Positions 24,964 to 33,781 are shown, numbered from the stretch's first letter. The stretch is 64,000 bases of DNA from Aequorivita echinoideorum (GCF_018476645.1 NZ_JAHCTB010000003.1:372001-436000), one strand, 5' to 3'. A program made the numbers and translations. Notes: generated from the sequence alone by a model not told the origin.

Positions 24964-25632
24964 TTATTTTTTTGTACCTCTTAGCATTTCTTTCTTTCCC
25001 GGTGGCCCAGCTAATCTCTCCACAGAAAAACCTACGGCTTGCATTGCTCTTCGGGCGTTTCCGTTCGCCGCATAGGTTACCAGCATACCACCATTCTTTA
25101 AAGCTGTAAACATTTTTTGAAAAATGGATTCGGTCCAAAGTTCTGGTTGAACCCTTATGCCAAAGGCATCAAAATAGATGAGATCAAATTCTTCCGTTTC
25201 ATTAATTTCTAAAAAAAAACGCTGTTGCTTCAGAAGGAAGAAATTCTGGGAAATTGCAGATAATTTATCCCACGGCGAATCATGGAGTTTTAAAAAATCT
25301 GACTTCGGAAAATTTAAAAGTTCGGGATAGTTGAGTTTATTTATTTCCTCCAAGGGTAATGGATAACCTTCCACACCTACATAGTGAATGTTGAAATTGT
25401 TTTTTTGGGCTTCCTGAAATGTCAAAAAGGCATTCAGGCCCGTCCCAAAGCCTATTTCCAAAATGGCCAGCGAAGCATTGTTGTGAGAAGAAACCCAATG
25501 GTGCAATCCTTCTTTTATAAACACGTGTCGCGCTTCATTAATAGCGCCGTGCTTGCTGTGGTATTGTTCATCCCACTCCGGGAGATGGATGGTAAGTGAG
25601 CCATCTCCCGTGGTTAGGAATTTTCTTTCCAA
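24964..25632 (-). CDS. mnmD: tRNA 5-methylaminomethyl-2-thiouridine methyltransferase MnmD
   Basis: A 222-residue SAM-dependent methyltransferase that completes the mnm5s2U wobble modification of tRNA. It shows the SAM-binding loop ILEIGFGTGLNAFLTFQEA, the conserved N-terminal GSLTIHLPEWDEQYHSKHG, the catalytic region IYFDAFGIRVQPELW and GMLVTYAANGNARRAM. The length matches free-standing MnmD rather than the MnmC fusion, which also carries an FAD oxidase. It starts 2 bp after the DUF4920 gene, so the two are co-transcribed. Confidence 0.93.
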   Translation of the reverse strand: MERKFLTTGDGSLTIHLPEWDEQYHSKHGAINEARHVFIKEGLHHWVSSHNNASLAILEIGFGTGLNAFLTFQEAQKNNFNIHYVGVEGYPLPLEEINKLNYPELLNFPKSDFLKLHDSPWDKLSAISQNFFLLKQQRFFLEINETEEFDLIYFDAFGIRVQPELWTESIFQKMFTALKNGGMLVTYAANGNARRAMQAVGFSVERLAGPPGKKEMLRGTKK

Positions 25633-25634
25633 AA

Positions 25635-26150
25635 TTAATTTATTTCAGATTCTGGTATTAGCACTCCGTTGGCCTCAAAAGCTAGGGTGCGTTTTGGTTC
25701 GGTGATTTCAGCTAATTCAGCTTCAGTTGCGCCGCCATCTTCAGCGTAATGGCGTTGGTCCTCTACGCTCATTTCCTCAACATATGCTTTTCCTTCAACA
25801 ATTACATCCTTTCCAGCAATATCCTTCGGCATAAAAAATGCGTAATCCTTAAATCGTACCATCGTTTCATCTTCTCCCATTTCTAGATTCATCCAGCATC
25901 CTTTATTCTGGCACACATCTTTTACCTTTGAAGTAAATTTCACATTTACGGTATCCCCTGTTTTAAGACTTTTATATTTTTCAATCATTTCGTCTTTGGT
26001 CATTACTCCTTCATCCGTAATCTCATCACCAAAAGATTGATAGTTCATCGCCATTTCTTCAGCTTGGGGCTGGGTGGCTTCCTCGCTTTTTTCATTTTTA
26101 CAGCTTACCACGGCTGCCGCAAGTGCTAACATTAAGAATATTCTTTTCAT
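25635..26150 (-). CDS. DUF4920 lipoprotein
   Basis: A 171-residue lipoprotein. The signal sequence MKRIFLMLALAAAVVSC ends in lipobox VVSC. The mature part matches DUF4920: YQSFGDEITDEGVMTKDEM, then the block VKDVCQNKGCWMNLEMGED with its two cysteines, which could bind a metal, then FFMPKDIAGKDVIVEGKA. The function is not established. It precedes mnmD by 2 bp. Confidence 0.9.
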   Translation of the reverse strand: MKRIFLMLALAAAVVSCKNEKSEEATQPQAEEMAMNYQSFGDEITDEGVMTKDEMIEKYKSLKTGDTVNVKFTSKVKDVCQNKGCWMNLEMGEDETMVRFKDYAFFMPKDIAGKDVIVEGKAYVEEMSVEDQRHYAEDGGATEAELAEITEPKRTLAFEANGVLIPESEIN

Positions 26151-26243
26151 TTTAATTACTATTTATGTGAAAATTAATTTATTGATTGATAACAGTTTGC
26201 AATTTTAATAAATTTTTGAATTTAAATTGGCCTAAATTTTACC

Positions 26244-26251
26244 TATTTTTG
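26244..26251 (+). promoter_or_regulatory. -7 box TATTTTTG of ilvE
   Basis: An exact TAnnTTTG match 18 bp before the ilvE ATG. A TTTG at 26215-26218 could be the -33 element, but its spacing is slightly long. The leader is too short for an attenuator. Confidence 0.55.
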
Positions 26252-26268
26252 CACCTAAACCAACACAA

Positions 26269-27339
26269 ATGAGTCTTTCCTCCACGAAATCGATTTCGGT
26301 ACAAAAAGTTGAAAAAAGCCGAATTGGGCAAGTAGATTTTGACAATCTAACGTTTGGTGCTACTTTCAGCGACCACATGTTTGAATGTGATTACAAAGAT
26401 GGTGAATGGCAGAATCCTACCATAAAACCTTACGGAAATATTAGCATTTCGCCGGCAGCAAAGGTTTTTCATTATGGCCAAGCGGTTTTTGAAGGAATGA
26501 AAGCCTATAAGGATGATAACGGAAAGATTTGGTTATTCCGTCCCGAACAGAATTTTCTTCGTATAAATAAGTCATCAAAGAGAATGGCAATTCCCGAATT
26601 TCCGAGAGAAATTTTCTTTGAAGCCCTTGAGCAATTGGTAAAGCTCGATAAAGAATGGGTTCGTCCGGGAATGGGAAATTCACTTTACATCCGTCCCTTC
26701 GCAATGGCCTCGCAAGTAGGTGTTTCCGCATCGCCGTCAACCGAGTATAAATTTATGATTTTGATGTCACCAGCCCAAGCATATTATACGGGTGATGTGA
26801 GAGTGGAAATTGCCGAACATTACAGCAGATCTGCGAACGGCGGCGTTGGGGCGGCAAAGGCCGCTGGAAATTACGGCGCACAATTTTACCCCACAAATCT
26901 CGCTCGCGAAAAAGGGTTTCAGCAAGTAATCTGGACGGACGCAAGTGACCACAAATATTTGGAAGAAGCTGGTACAATGAATGTTTTCTTTAGGGTAAAT
27001 GATACTCTTTTAACTGCACCAATAAGCGACAGAATTCTTGATGGAGTTACCCGAAAGAGTATTATTGCACTGGCTAAAAATGATAATATTAAGGTAGAAG
27101 AAAGACCCGTATTGGTTTCTGAAATAGTTGAAGCCGCAAAAAATGGTTCTTTGAAAGAAATTTTTGGAGCTGGAACAGCGGCCGTTATTAGCCCCGTTAG
27201 TGCTTTCAGTTATAAAGATACTGTTTATGAAATTGATAAGCAGGAAGATAGTTATGCTGCCCAATTCAAAAAAGAATTACTGGATATTCAATATAACCGA
27301 AGTGAGGATCCATTTAACTGGAGATACGAGATCATTTAG
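26269..27339 (+). CDS. ilvE: Branched-chain amino acid aminotransferase
   Basis: A 356-residue PLP-dependent transaminase of fold class IV that interconverts branched-chain amino acids and their keto acids. It shows HYGQAVFEGMKAYKDDNGKI, the region around the Schiff-base lysine in GVGAAKAAGNYGAQF, QVIWTDASDHKYLEEAGTMN, and the C-terminal phosphate-binding EIFGAGTAAVISPV. The length is that of the bacterial BCAT group 2. It is a single-gene unit bounded by its own promoter and a strong terminator. Confidence 0.96.
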   Translation: MSLSSTKSISVQKVEKSRIGQVDFDNLTFGATFSDHMFECDYKDGEWQNPTIKPYGNISISPAAKVFHYGQAVFEGMKAYKDDNGKIWLFRPEQNFLRINKSSKRMAIPEFPREIFFEALEQLVKLDKEWVRPGMGNSLYIRPFAMASQVGVSASPSTEYKFMILMSPAQAYYTGDVRVEIAEHYSRSANGGVGAAKAAGNYGAQFYPTNLAREKGFQQVIWTDASDHKYLEEAGTMNVFFRVNDTLLTAPISDRILDGVTRKSIIALAKNDNIKVEERPVLVSEIVEAAKNGSLKEIFGAGTAAVISPVSAFSYKDTVYEIDKQEDSYAAQFKKELLDIQYNRSEDPFNWRYEII

Positions 27340-27357
27340 TAATAATCCAATAAGATT

Positions 27358-27399
27358 AAATTCCTAATTCAAATATATTTGAATTAGGAATTTTTTTTT
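27358..27399. terminator. Bidirectional terminator, 36-bp perfect palindrome
   Basis: A perfect palindrome at 27358-27393 forms an 18-bp stem centred on AATATATTT, with a T run on the plus strand. It separates ilvE from the convergent MazG-like gene. Confidence 0.9.
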
Positions 27400-27408
27400 G
27401 CCAAAGAA

Positions 27409-27795
27409 TTACTTTTCGAGAATTGATTTTATATCTGGCTTAAAATAATTCGGCCCCTTTAAAACTTTGCCATCCTCGCGGTAGATTGGTTTTCCATCAG
27501 CGCCAAGTTTGCTCATATTGCTTCGTTGAATTTCATTGAAAACATCCTCAATTTTCTCTTGCATTCCGTGTTCTATAATGGTTCCGCAAAGGATGTAAAG
27601 CATATCGCCCAATGCATCTGCAACCTCAACCATATCTCCATTATTTGCTGCTTCCAAATATTCCTCATTTTCTTCCCGCATCAATTCATAACGTAGCAGG
27701 TTTTTTTTGATTCCAAGATTTGCAGTAGGTTCAGCATTATTTCCCAAACCGAATGCTTCGTGAAAGGCAGCCACTGCCGCTATCTTATTCTTCAT
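27409..27795 (-). CDS. MazG-like nucleotide pyrophosphohydrolase
   Basis: A 128-residue all-helical NTP pyrophosphohydrolase of the MazG/dUTPase-related superfamily, which hydrolyses nucleoside triphosphates to monophosphates for nucleotide-pool cleaning. The metal-binding pattern is E-E-x-x-E followed by E-x-x-D, visible as REENEEYLEAANNGDMVEVADALGD in two adjacent helices. The C-terminal block GKVLKGPNYFKPDIKS is typical of the Bacteroidota version. Its natural substrate is not known. Confidence 0.85.
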   Translation of the reverse strand: MKNKIAAVAAFHEAFGLGNNAEPTANLGIKKNLLRYELMREENEEYLEAANNGDMVEVADALGDMLYILCGTIIEHGMQEKIEDVFNEIQRSNMSKLGADGKPIYREDGKVLKGPNYFKPDIKSILEK

Positions 27796-27813
27796 AATAT
27801 AATTTTAAGGTTG

Positions 27814-27821
27814 TAAATTTG
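27814..27821 (+). promoter_or_regulatory. -7 box TAAATTTG of the small membrane protein
   Basis: An exact TAnnTTTG match 20 bp before the ATG at 27842. Confidence 0.55.
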
Positions 27822-27841
27822 TTGGGTAAATCTACAATTTT

Positions 27842-28030
27842 ATGATAAGTACCGGCCAGATAGTTTTTGCAATTTTATTCATTATTGCTTTTGTTATAAT
27901 TTTAATCTATAGCTATCGCGGCGATTTGAAGCTGCACAGAAAATATTATAAGAATTCCGTCTGGATTTTAGTGGGCTTTATTATTTTTCTTTTGTTCTTA
28001 ATGGGACTTAAAATACTTTTTAAGGAATAA
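27842..28030 (+). CDS. Small two-helix membrane protein
   Basis: A 62-residue protein consisting of two transmembrane helices (about residues 6-24 and 41-58) joined by a short positively charged loop, YRGDLKLHRKYYKN. The loop should face the cytoplasm by the positive-inside rule. It matches no family I can name, but it has its own promoter box and its own terminator, so it is most likely a real gene. Confidence 0.75.
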   Translation: MISTGQIVFAILFIIAFVIILIYSYRGDLKLHRKYYKNSVWILVGFIIFLLFLMGLKILFKE

Positions 28031-28031
28031 A

Positions 28032-28059
28032 AAAAGCCCCTCAATCTAGAAGGGCTTTT
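28032..28059. terminator. Terminator between convergent genes
   Basis: Stem AAAAGCCC with GGGCTTTT around an 12-nt loop, with T run on the plus strand and A run on the other side. It serves the small membrane protein and the M49 peptidase. Confidence 0.8.
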
Positions 28060-28079
28060 GAATGGTTTAAAATAAAACC

Positions 28080-30119
28080 TTAATTTTTAGCGGGTAGATT
28101 GCTGTAATTCTTTGAGTAATAAAGCATTTGCTCAGCGAACGTTTCGGGCTGTTGGATGGTAAAACTCTCAATCTCGCCAGCACTGTCCATTTTTGGAACA
28201 AGCATCGGGTTTACAAAACCACTATATGGGGCTGATGTAAATTGTTTGTTACGGTCCAAAATTTCCTTGTGCAGATTTTGGTCCACTTTTACACCGTAGG
28301 TTTCGACAAGGTTTTCAACAGCTGCGTAGTCACCTTCAGATTTTATACGTTGCGTTTCGCGCAGTAGTTCTCCGAAAAGTTCGTGTAACTTATCATAATC
28401 ATTGATGTTATAATAGGTCTTGCCATCTCTCGTTATTTTTTCAATAACATTATCTTTTTTACCTTTTTCAAAAACCCAGGCAGAAACCCATTGGCGGTTT
28501 CGCATATGTGCCTCTTCCACATCATCGCCCACATTTAGTCTTATCAATTGTGTCATTAGTCCATTGCGGATGTAACCATCATACGCTGCCATACCTACTT
28601 TTTTCCAATCTTCCACCAAGCCAAGTTCCTGTAATTTTGGATTGTACAGATAATATAGCCCAACTAAATCTGCACGCCCTTCTTCTAAAGTGGAGGCATA
28701 ATTTTTCAATGTTTCTTTGGTCTCGCCAACGCCAGGATTCAGTTGTCCGGATGCGTGACCAATTACCTCGTGCAGTGCGGTATGTAGCTTATCTGCAATT
28801 TGTCCGTATTCTTCTTCTAGAGCAAATTCTGTTGAATCGTTTACAAATTCTTTCAATCTTCCAGAACTTCCCGCATTGTTATAAGAATCTATAATATTTC
28901 CAAGCGAAACCGATTTGCTGCCCACTGCCGCCCGGATCCAGTTTGCGTTGGGAAGATTTACGCCGATTGGCGTGCTAGGTGAAGCATCTCCAGCTTCCCC
29001 AGCAACATTAACGACCTTATAGGTTACACCCACAACATTTTTCTTTTTGTGTTCCTGCATCAATGGAGAATTATCCTCAAACCATTGTGCATTATCTGAA
29101 AGTACAGACATCTTCTCGCTCATATCAAAATCCTTTATTTGAACAATGGTTTCGTAAGAACCTCTATACCCCAATGGATCATTATATACTTCAATGAAAC
29201 CGTTTATATAATCAATATTCCCAGCAGTGGCAGCCGTCCAAGCCACATTGTAATCATCCCAAGTTTGTAAATCTCCCGTTTTGTAATATTCAATCAAAAG
29301 GCCTATTGCATCAGCTTGTTCCGGGTTATCTGCAACACCTTTCGCTTTCTCCAACCACTCAATGATTTTATCAATGGCAGACCCATAAAGACCTCCGGAT
29401 TTGTAGACCAATTCTTTAATTTCACCGTTTTCCTTTACCAATTTTGAATTAAGCCCAAAAGAAAGCGGCTTATCCGGATTGGGCGATTTTTTATTCGCAT
29501 AAAAATTTTCAACATCCTTATTGGTGACCTCTGGCCCGTAGAAATTTACCGCGCTTTTGGAAACATTATCCACACCCTTTGCAAGATTTACTTTTTTTGA
29601 ATCCGTATCGTTGAAAATAACCTCAAATGCCTCTCCTTCCAGCGTGGTATTGGTACCTGCAAGCAATTGTTTCAAGTAATCTGAAGAAAATTCTGGCTTC
29701 AGCTTATCCTTTGAATAATGGTGGTGAATTCCATTGCTAAACCAAACTCTCTTCAAATAGGTTTCAAAATTTTTCCAGTCCTCGCTATTTTTATCACCGT
29801 TATAGGTGGTGTAAATTTTTTCCAGCGCATTTCTTATTTCAAGATTGTGGCGGTAGTTTTGGTCCCACATTATATCCCTTCCAGCAAGACCTGCCTGCGT
29901 TAGGTAATATACAAGTTTTTGTTCCTTAAGCGAAAGTTGGTCCCAGCTCGGTATTTTATAACGCAAGATTTTTACGTCGCCAAATTGTTCTACTTCGTAA
30001 TTGAAGTCTGAAACTTGTTCATTTTGAATTTCAGCAACTTCCTTTTTTTCTTCCTTTTCTTTACAGGAAAAAAGTAGGATACCGCTTACTGCCATTGCCA
30101 AAATAAGGGTTTTCTTCAT
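28080..30119 (-). CDS. M49-family peptidase (dipeptidyl-peptidase III), lipoprotein
   Basis: A 679-residue zinc exopeptidase that removes dipeptides from the N-terminus of short peptides. The start is ATG at 30119: MKKTLILAMAVSGILLFSC is a lipoprotein signal with lipobox LFSC, and a promoter box at 30144-30151 lies inside the longer open frame. The M49 motif HExxGH is HEVIGHASGQLNPG, and the third ligand lies in TLEEGRADLVGLYYL (EExRAD). Classical DPP III is cytosolic, so the lipoprotein form suggests action in the periplasm or at the surface. Related genes are sometimes misannotated as dihydrofolate reductase. Confidence 0.93.
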   Translation of the reverse strand: MKKTLILAMAVSGILLFSCKEKEEKKEVAEIQNEQVSDFNYEVEQFGDVKILRYKIPSWDQLSLKEQKLVYYLTQAGLAGRDIMWDQNYRHNLEIRNALEKIYTTYNGDKNSEDWKNFETYLKRVWFSNGIHHHYSKDKLKPEFSSDYLKQLLAGTNTTLEGEAFEVIFNDTDSKKVNLAKGVDNVSKSAVNFYGPEVTNKDVENFYANKKSPNPDKPLSFGLNSKLVKENGEIKELVYKSGGLYGSAIDKIIEWLEKAKGVADNPEQADAIGLLIEYYKTGDLQTWDDYNVAWTAATAGNIDYINGFIEVYNDPLGYRGSYETIVQIKDFDMSEKMSVLSDNAQWFEDNSPLMQEHKKKNVVGVTYKVVNVAGEAGDASPSTPIGVNLPNANWIRAAVGSKSVSLGNIIDSYNNAGSSGRLKEFVNDSTEFALEEEYGQIADKLHTALHEVIGHASGQLNPGVGETKETLKNYASTLEEGRADLVGLYYLYNPKLQELGLVEDWKKVGMAAYDGYIRNGLMTQLIRLNVGDDVEEAHMRNRQWVSAWVFEKGKKDNVIEKITRDGKTYYNINDYDKLHELFGELLRETQRIKSEGDYAAVENLVETYGVKVDQNLHKEILDRNKQFTSAPYSGFVNPMLVPKMDSAGEIESFTIQQPETFAEQMLYYSKNYSNLPAKN

Positions 30120-30143
30120 TTTTATGATGATTTTAGATTTTAG

Positions 30144-30151
30144 CAAATGTA
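30144..30151 (-). promoter_or_regulatory. Minus-strand -7 box TACATTTG of the M49 gene
   Basis: An exact TAnnTTTG match 25 bp upstream of the ATG at 30119, which decides the start of that gene. Confidence 0.6.
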
Positions 30152-30286
30152 ACAAATTATAAAATTTTAATCCGAAAGCTTTTCCCGGTCGATTTAAAGG
30201 AATGCTTCTGAAGGGGATACTTTTTAAAATTTAACAATAGCACAGAATTTCATTATATTAGCCGTGCTAAATCAATACCTCCCAAT

Positions 30287-31342
30287 ATGAAGATTTTAAA
30301 ATACTTATTCTTCCTCATTTTAATATTTATTATCGGAACGGCCATTTATTTCGGAACAAAGGACGGAACGTACGATATAAGCGATTCAATGGTAATCCAG
30401 GCTCCGCCGGAAGTAGTTTTCAACAAAGTGAATGACTATAAAAATTGGGAAAGCTGGGGTCCTTGGAAAAAAGAAGATTCCACAATGACGTTTAATTATG
30501 CTGAAAAGACAGTTGGTGAAGGTGGTTCGTATTCTTGGGAAGGTACTGTTAATGGCTCCATGGTAACGACCAAGGTTATTCCTAATAAAGAAATCGAACA
30601 AGATTTAAAGTTGGAAACTCCCGCAGGTGAACGAACTTCAAAAGTTTACTGGACGTTTGAGGAAACTGAAGAAGGTACAAAAGTAACGTGGCGAATGGCG
30701 GGGGAGCACACGCTTGTTGATAAGGCATATTTTGCGATAACCGACTACGATTTTGAGGAAGGAATCCACAAAATGAACGAAGCAGGATTGGAAGGCATTG
30801 CCGAAGAAGTGGCGGCAGATATGAAAAGATATTCCATAAATGTAGATGGCGTCACCCGCTACGGCGGTGGTTATTATATGTATACCACAACGGTTGCTCA
30901 ACAAGATGAGATTGCGGAAAGAATGGAGCCAATGCTTACACAAGTTATGGGATTTATTGAACAGAACAATTTAAATATGGCTGGCCCTCCGTTTACAATT
31001 TACAATCAGTTTGACAATACTACTGGAACTGTAATATTTTCGGCAGGAATACCTGTGAGAGAGCAGGTTATAACTCCCGAAGGCAGTCCAGTGGTTTGTG
31101 GATTCATGGATCCCGTCCAAACGGTAAAAATTTCTTTGAAAGGTGATTATTCCCATTTAACCGAAGCCTACAAAACCGGAATGGAGTTTATTGAAAAGAA
31201 CAATCACCAATTGCACCCCACGGCAAAAATGTTTGAAGTTTATGTAAGCGACCCGGGGGAAACGCCCAACCCAGCGGATTGGCTCACGGAGATTTATATT
31301 CCCATAACTGTACAGGAAACCGAGACACCAATCAGTTTTTAA
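30287..31342 (+). CDS. SRPBCC plus GyrI-like two-domain protein, membrane anchored
   Basis: A 351-residue protein. One N-terminal transmembrane helix (ILKYLFFLILIFIIGTAIYFG) is followed by an SRPBCC/polyketide-cyclase-like domain (about 30-170; APPEVVFNKVNDYKNWESWG, TKVTWRMAG). A GyrI-like effector-binding domain follows (about 195-345; ending MFEVYVSDPGETPNPADWLTEIYIPI). Both folds bind small hydrophobic molecules, so a ligand-sequestering or sensing role is possible, but no substrate can be named. Its stop codon overlaps the crcB start (TAATG), so the two genes are translationally coupled. Confidence 0.9.
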   Translation: MKILKYLFFLILIFIIGTAIYFGTKDGTYDISDSMVIQAPPEVVFNKVNDYKNWESWGPWKKEDSTMTFNYAEKTVGEGGSYSWEGTVNGSMVTTKVIPNKEIEQDLKLETPAGERTSKVYWTFEETEEGTKVTWRMAGEHTLVDKAYFAITDYDFEEGIHKMNEAGLEGIAEEVAADMKRYSINVDGVTRYGGGYYMYTTTVAQQDEIAERMEPMLTQVMGFIEQNNLNMAGPPFTIYNQFDNTTGTVIFSAGIPVREQVITPEGSPVVCGFMDPVQTVKISLKGDYSHLTEAYKTGMEFIEKNNHQLHPTAKMFEVYVSDPGETPNPADWLTEIYIPITVQETETPISF

Positions 31343-31713
31343 TGAAACAACTTGCCTTGGTATTTATTGGAGGAGGCTTGGGCAGTGCGTTGCGCTTTTG
31401 GATATCCAAATATTTGAACAGCTTTGAAAATGGAATTCCCTACGGAACTTTTGCCGCAAACATTCTCGGAAGTTTTTTAATTGGAATAATACTTGGGCTT
31501 GCCTTAAAAAACAATTCGCTATCCACCAATACCGTTCTATTTTTGGCGACCGGATTTTGTGGTGGCTTTACAACCTTTTCCACCTTTGCCTATGAAAATC
31601 ACTTATTCCTTAAATCGGGTGATTTTTTCACATTTGCTTTATACACCATCGCTAGTTTTGTGATAGGTTTTGCCGCGGTATTTTTTGGAATGTGGCTTGT
31701 GAAGATTTTTTAA
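31342..31713 (+). CDS. crcB: Fluoride channel CrcB/Fluc
   Basis: A 123-residue four-helix membrane protein that exports fluoride as an antiparallel dimer. Family motifs are GGGLGSALRFWISK at residue 10, the conserved Asn in GTFAANILGSFLIGI, and the sodium-site/selectivity block ATGFCGGFTTFSTFAYE. The start is the ATG at 31342 that overlaps the upstream stop codon. The longer open frame from 31279 lies inside the neighbouring gene. No fluoride riboswitch is possible at this overlap. The stop overlaps the convergent DUF1684 gene by 4 bp. Confidence 0.95.
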   Translation: MKQLALVFIGGGLGSALRFWISKYLNSFENGIPYGTFAANILGSFLIGIILGLALKNNSLSTNTVLFLATGFCGGFTTFSTFAYENHLFLKSGDFFTFALYTIASFVIGFAAVFFGMWLVKIF

Positions 31714-32315
31714 TGCTTTTTGAAATCCTTCACTCCCGCTTCTATTCTTACTTCCAGATCATTTTCGGCCGGAGGGATTGGGCATGAATATCTATGATTA
31801 TAGGCACAATACGGATTGTATGCAGTGTTAAAGTCAATTACAATAGTTTCACCTTCAGGAATTTTAAGGTCTATAAATCTTCCGCCACCGTAAGAGCCAT
31901 CCCCGCTGGTAAAATCTGTAAAAGGCAGAAAGAGATAATCCTCATATCCCGGTTCATCGTACGGTTCAATGCTTTTATATAAATTCAACTTTAATTTCTG
32001 TCCATTTATATCAAAATGCGCTTCCCCATATTTCACATATTCCGGCTTTCTGCTTGTGGTTGTTTGCATTAAAAAAGGTTTCTCGCCTGGGGTGCGCACA
32101 AATTCAGCCTCGACAATATATTTTTCAGAAATGGGATAAAACTCTAAACCTTTAAAATTCTTAAAATCTTTGGGTTTCAGGATTGTAGTTTCCGGATTGC
32201 TAAATTCTTCGTTCAACTTCTGTTGTGCTGCTTTGCTTTGCTCAATACCAGCTCCATTTTGCGCCAATAAAATTTTCGAAATAAGTAAAAAGCTAAAAAG
32301 TAAAATTTGTTTCAT
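31710..32315 (-). CDS. DUF1684 domain protein, secreted
   Basis: A 201-residue exported protein with signal peptide MKQILLFSFLLISKILLAQ and a single DUF1684 domain. Blocks are FKGLEFYPISEKYIVEAEFV, LKLNLYKSIEPYDEPGYEDY, FLPFTDFTSGDGSYGGGRFID and the family signature DFNTAYNPYCAYNHRYSCPI, with cysteines that may form a disulfide. The function is unknown. Confidence 0.92.
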   Translation of the reverse strand: MKQILLFSFLLISKILLAQNGAGIEQSKAAQQKLNEEFSNPETTILKPKDFKNFKGLEFYPISEKYIVEAEFVRTPGEKPFLMQTTTSRKPEYVKYGEAHFDINGQKLKLNLYKSIEPYDEPGYEDYLFLPFTDFTSGDGSYGGGRFIDLKIPEGETIVIDFNTAYNPYCAYNHRYSCPIPPAENDLEVRIEAGVKDFKKH

Positions 32316-32394
32316 TTCATTGAATTTGAGATAAAAATAAAAAACAAATCCGGAAAAATATCATTCAGAAAAATTTATCAAAAAGAAATTTGAT

Positions 32395-32402
32395 TACATT
32401 TG
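32395..32402 (+). promoter_or_regulatory. -7 box TACATTTG upstream of the leader peptide
   Basis: An exact TAnnTTTG match 20 bp before the leader-peptide ATG. It would start a transcript that runs through the leader, the hairpin and the MFS gene. Confidence 0.6.
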
Positions 32403-32421
32403 AATTGAAATCAACATCAAA

Positions 32422-32487
32422 ATGAAAAATACATATTCAACCGTAAAAAGAAATGTTTCAAAGCTGAAGCACGGGAATATGTTTTGA
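32422..32487 (+). CDS. 21-residue leader peptide upstream of the MFS gene
   Basis: A short reading frame begins with ATG right after a promoter box and ends TGA. The peptide starts MKNTYSTVKRN and ends LKHGNMF, and it is basic. It is followed after 25 bp by a strong terminator hairpin and then by the MFS transporter gene. This order of promoter, leader peptide, terminator and transporter is that of ribosome-mediated attenuation, as known for drug-efflux and methylase genes. Whether the peptide senses a drug, an amino acid or translation speed is unknown. It could also be a chance frame. Confidence 0.55.
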   Translation: MKNTYSTVKRNVSKLKHGNMF

Positions 32488-32512
32488 TTATTTAGTTTAA
32501 AACTTTCAATAT

Positions 32513-32547
32513 AAAACGTCCCGATTCAAATTCGGGACGTTTTAGTT
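32513..32547 (+). terminator. Terminator hairpin in the MFS leader (possible attenuator)
   Basis: A 12-bp perfect stem (AAAACGTCCCGA with TCGGGACGTTTT, loop TTCAAAT) is followed by TTTTAGTTTG. It lies 15 bp before the GTG start of the MFS gene, so it must be read through for expression from the upstream promoter. Confidence 0.85.
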
Positions 32548-32557
32548 TGTACCAACT

Positions 32558-33778
32558 GTGAAAAAAATTTACACAAGCTATATCGATAATTTTCGAGGCC
32601 TCTCTCGGGAAATTTGGCTATTGTCGCTGGTTACGTTTATAAACCGTGCCGGCGCAATGGTCATTCCATTTTTGTCCCTGTACTTGGTAAATGCAAAGAA
32701 TTTTACCCTGCCGGAAGTGGGAATAATAATGACGTGCTTTGGTGCCGGTTCTCTTTTGGGAACATGGATAGGAGGAAGACTTACAGATGCCGTTGGTTTT
32801 TACAAAGTAATTCTTTTTAGTTTGCTTTTTGGCGGGATCGGGTTTGTGTTATTGCAAATTTTAGAGACTTTTTATGAATTTTGCATTGGTATTTTTCTAC
32901 TTATTTTAGTAGCGGATGCAGGACGGCCTGCCATTTTTGTGGCTGCGGAAACATATAGCAAGCCAGAAAATATTACCCGGAGCATTACCCTTATAAGGTT
33001 GGCAATAAATTTGGGCTTTTCAATTGGACCTCTCATCGGCGGACTTATTATTGCGCACATAAATTACACATCACTTTTTTGGATTGATGGACTTACGTGC
33101 GTAATTGCAGGCATAAGTGTCTTTTTGCTATTAAAACCAAAACGACCAAAAGATGCCGATGAACAAATAATAATTGTTAAAGAAGGAATTCCACCTTATT
33201 TGAACAAATACTTTCTGCTATTTTTCATAATTATGATAGCGAACAGCATGATCTTTGTTCAGTATTTTTCGGTAATGCCACTGTATTATGAAAAAGCACA
33301 TTTCCTCTCAGAAGATTTAATTGGTTGGCTACTATTCATCAATGGCGCAACGATCGTATTATTCGAAATGCCACTGATTGCGTGGTTGGATAGAAAGGGA
33401 ATAAGTAAAACCATGGCTACTTTTTGGGGAATATTTTTCCTCGGTTTAAGTTTCGTAGTGTTAAATCTGACAGACTTTACTGGAGTTTTGATTGTCGGGA
33501 TGTTGCTAATGACGATTGGCGAAATGGTTGGCTTTCCATTTTCGAACGCGCTCGCGCTTAAAATGGCACCCAAAGGAAGAAAAGGCAGCTACATGGGATT
33601 GTATAGTATGAGTTTTTCAATCGCGCACTTGGCGGGCCACAATGGCGGAATGAATTTGGTAAATACCTTTGGATACTCCAAAACATGGTTGATTTTTTCA
33701 ATATTTTTAATAGTAATATGTATGCTCACTATCTGGCTCTATTTTCTTCTGAAAAAATCTGGCGCCAAAGAAATTTAA
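32558..33778 (+). CDS. MFS transporter
   Basis: A 406-residue major-facilitator carrier with about 12 transmembrane helices. The loop between helices 2 and 3 has the MFS signature GTWIGGRLTDAVGFYKVI (G-x-x-x-D-x-x-G-x-(K/R)). The N-terminal FINRAGAMVIPFLSLYLV is typical of the MdtH/YfcJ-like drug-efflux branch. The start is GTG at 32558, just after a terminator-like hairpin, which suggests conditional expression. The substrate is unknown. It is convergent with the small membrane protein at 33782. Confidence 0.92.
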   Translation: MKKIYTSYIDNFRGLSREIWLLSLVTFINRAGAMVIPFLSLYLVNAKNFTLPEVGIIMTCFGAGSLLGTWIGGRLTDAVGFYKVILFSLLFGGIGFVLLQILETFYEFCIGIFLLILVADAGRPAIFVAAETYSKPENITRSITLIRLAINLGFSIGPLIGGLIIAHINYTSLFWIDGLTCVIAGISVFLLLKPKRPKDADEQIIIVKEGIPPYLNKYFLLFFIIMIANSMIFVQYFSVMPLYYEKAHFLSEDLIGWLLFINGATIVLFEMPLIAWLDRKGISKTMATFWGIFFLGLSFVVLNLTDFTGVLIVGMLLMTIGEMVGFPFSNALALKMAPKGRKGSYMGLYSMSFSIAHLAGHNGGMNLVNTFGYSKTWLIFSIFLIVICMLTIWLYFLLKKSGAKEI

Positions 33779-33781
33779 AGT

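Noticed and set aside
31279-31345. Fluoride riboswitch upstream of crcB
   Set aside because: crcB overlaps the stop codon of the upstream gene, so there is no leader in which the riboswitch could fold.
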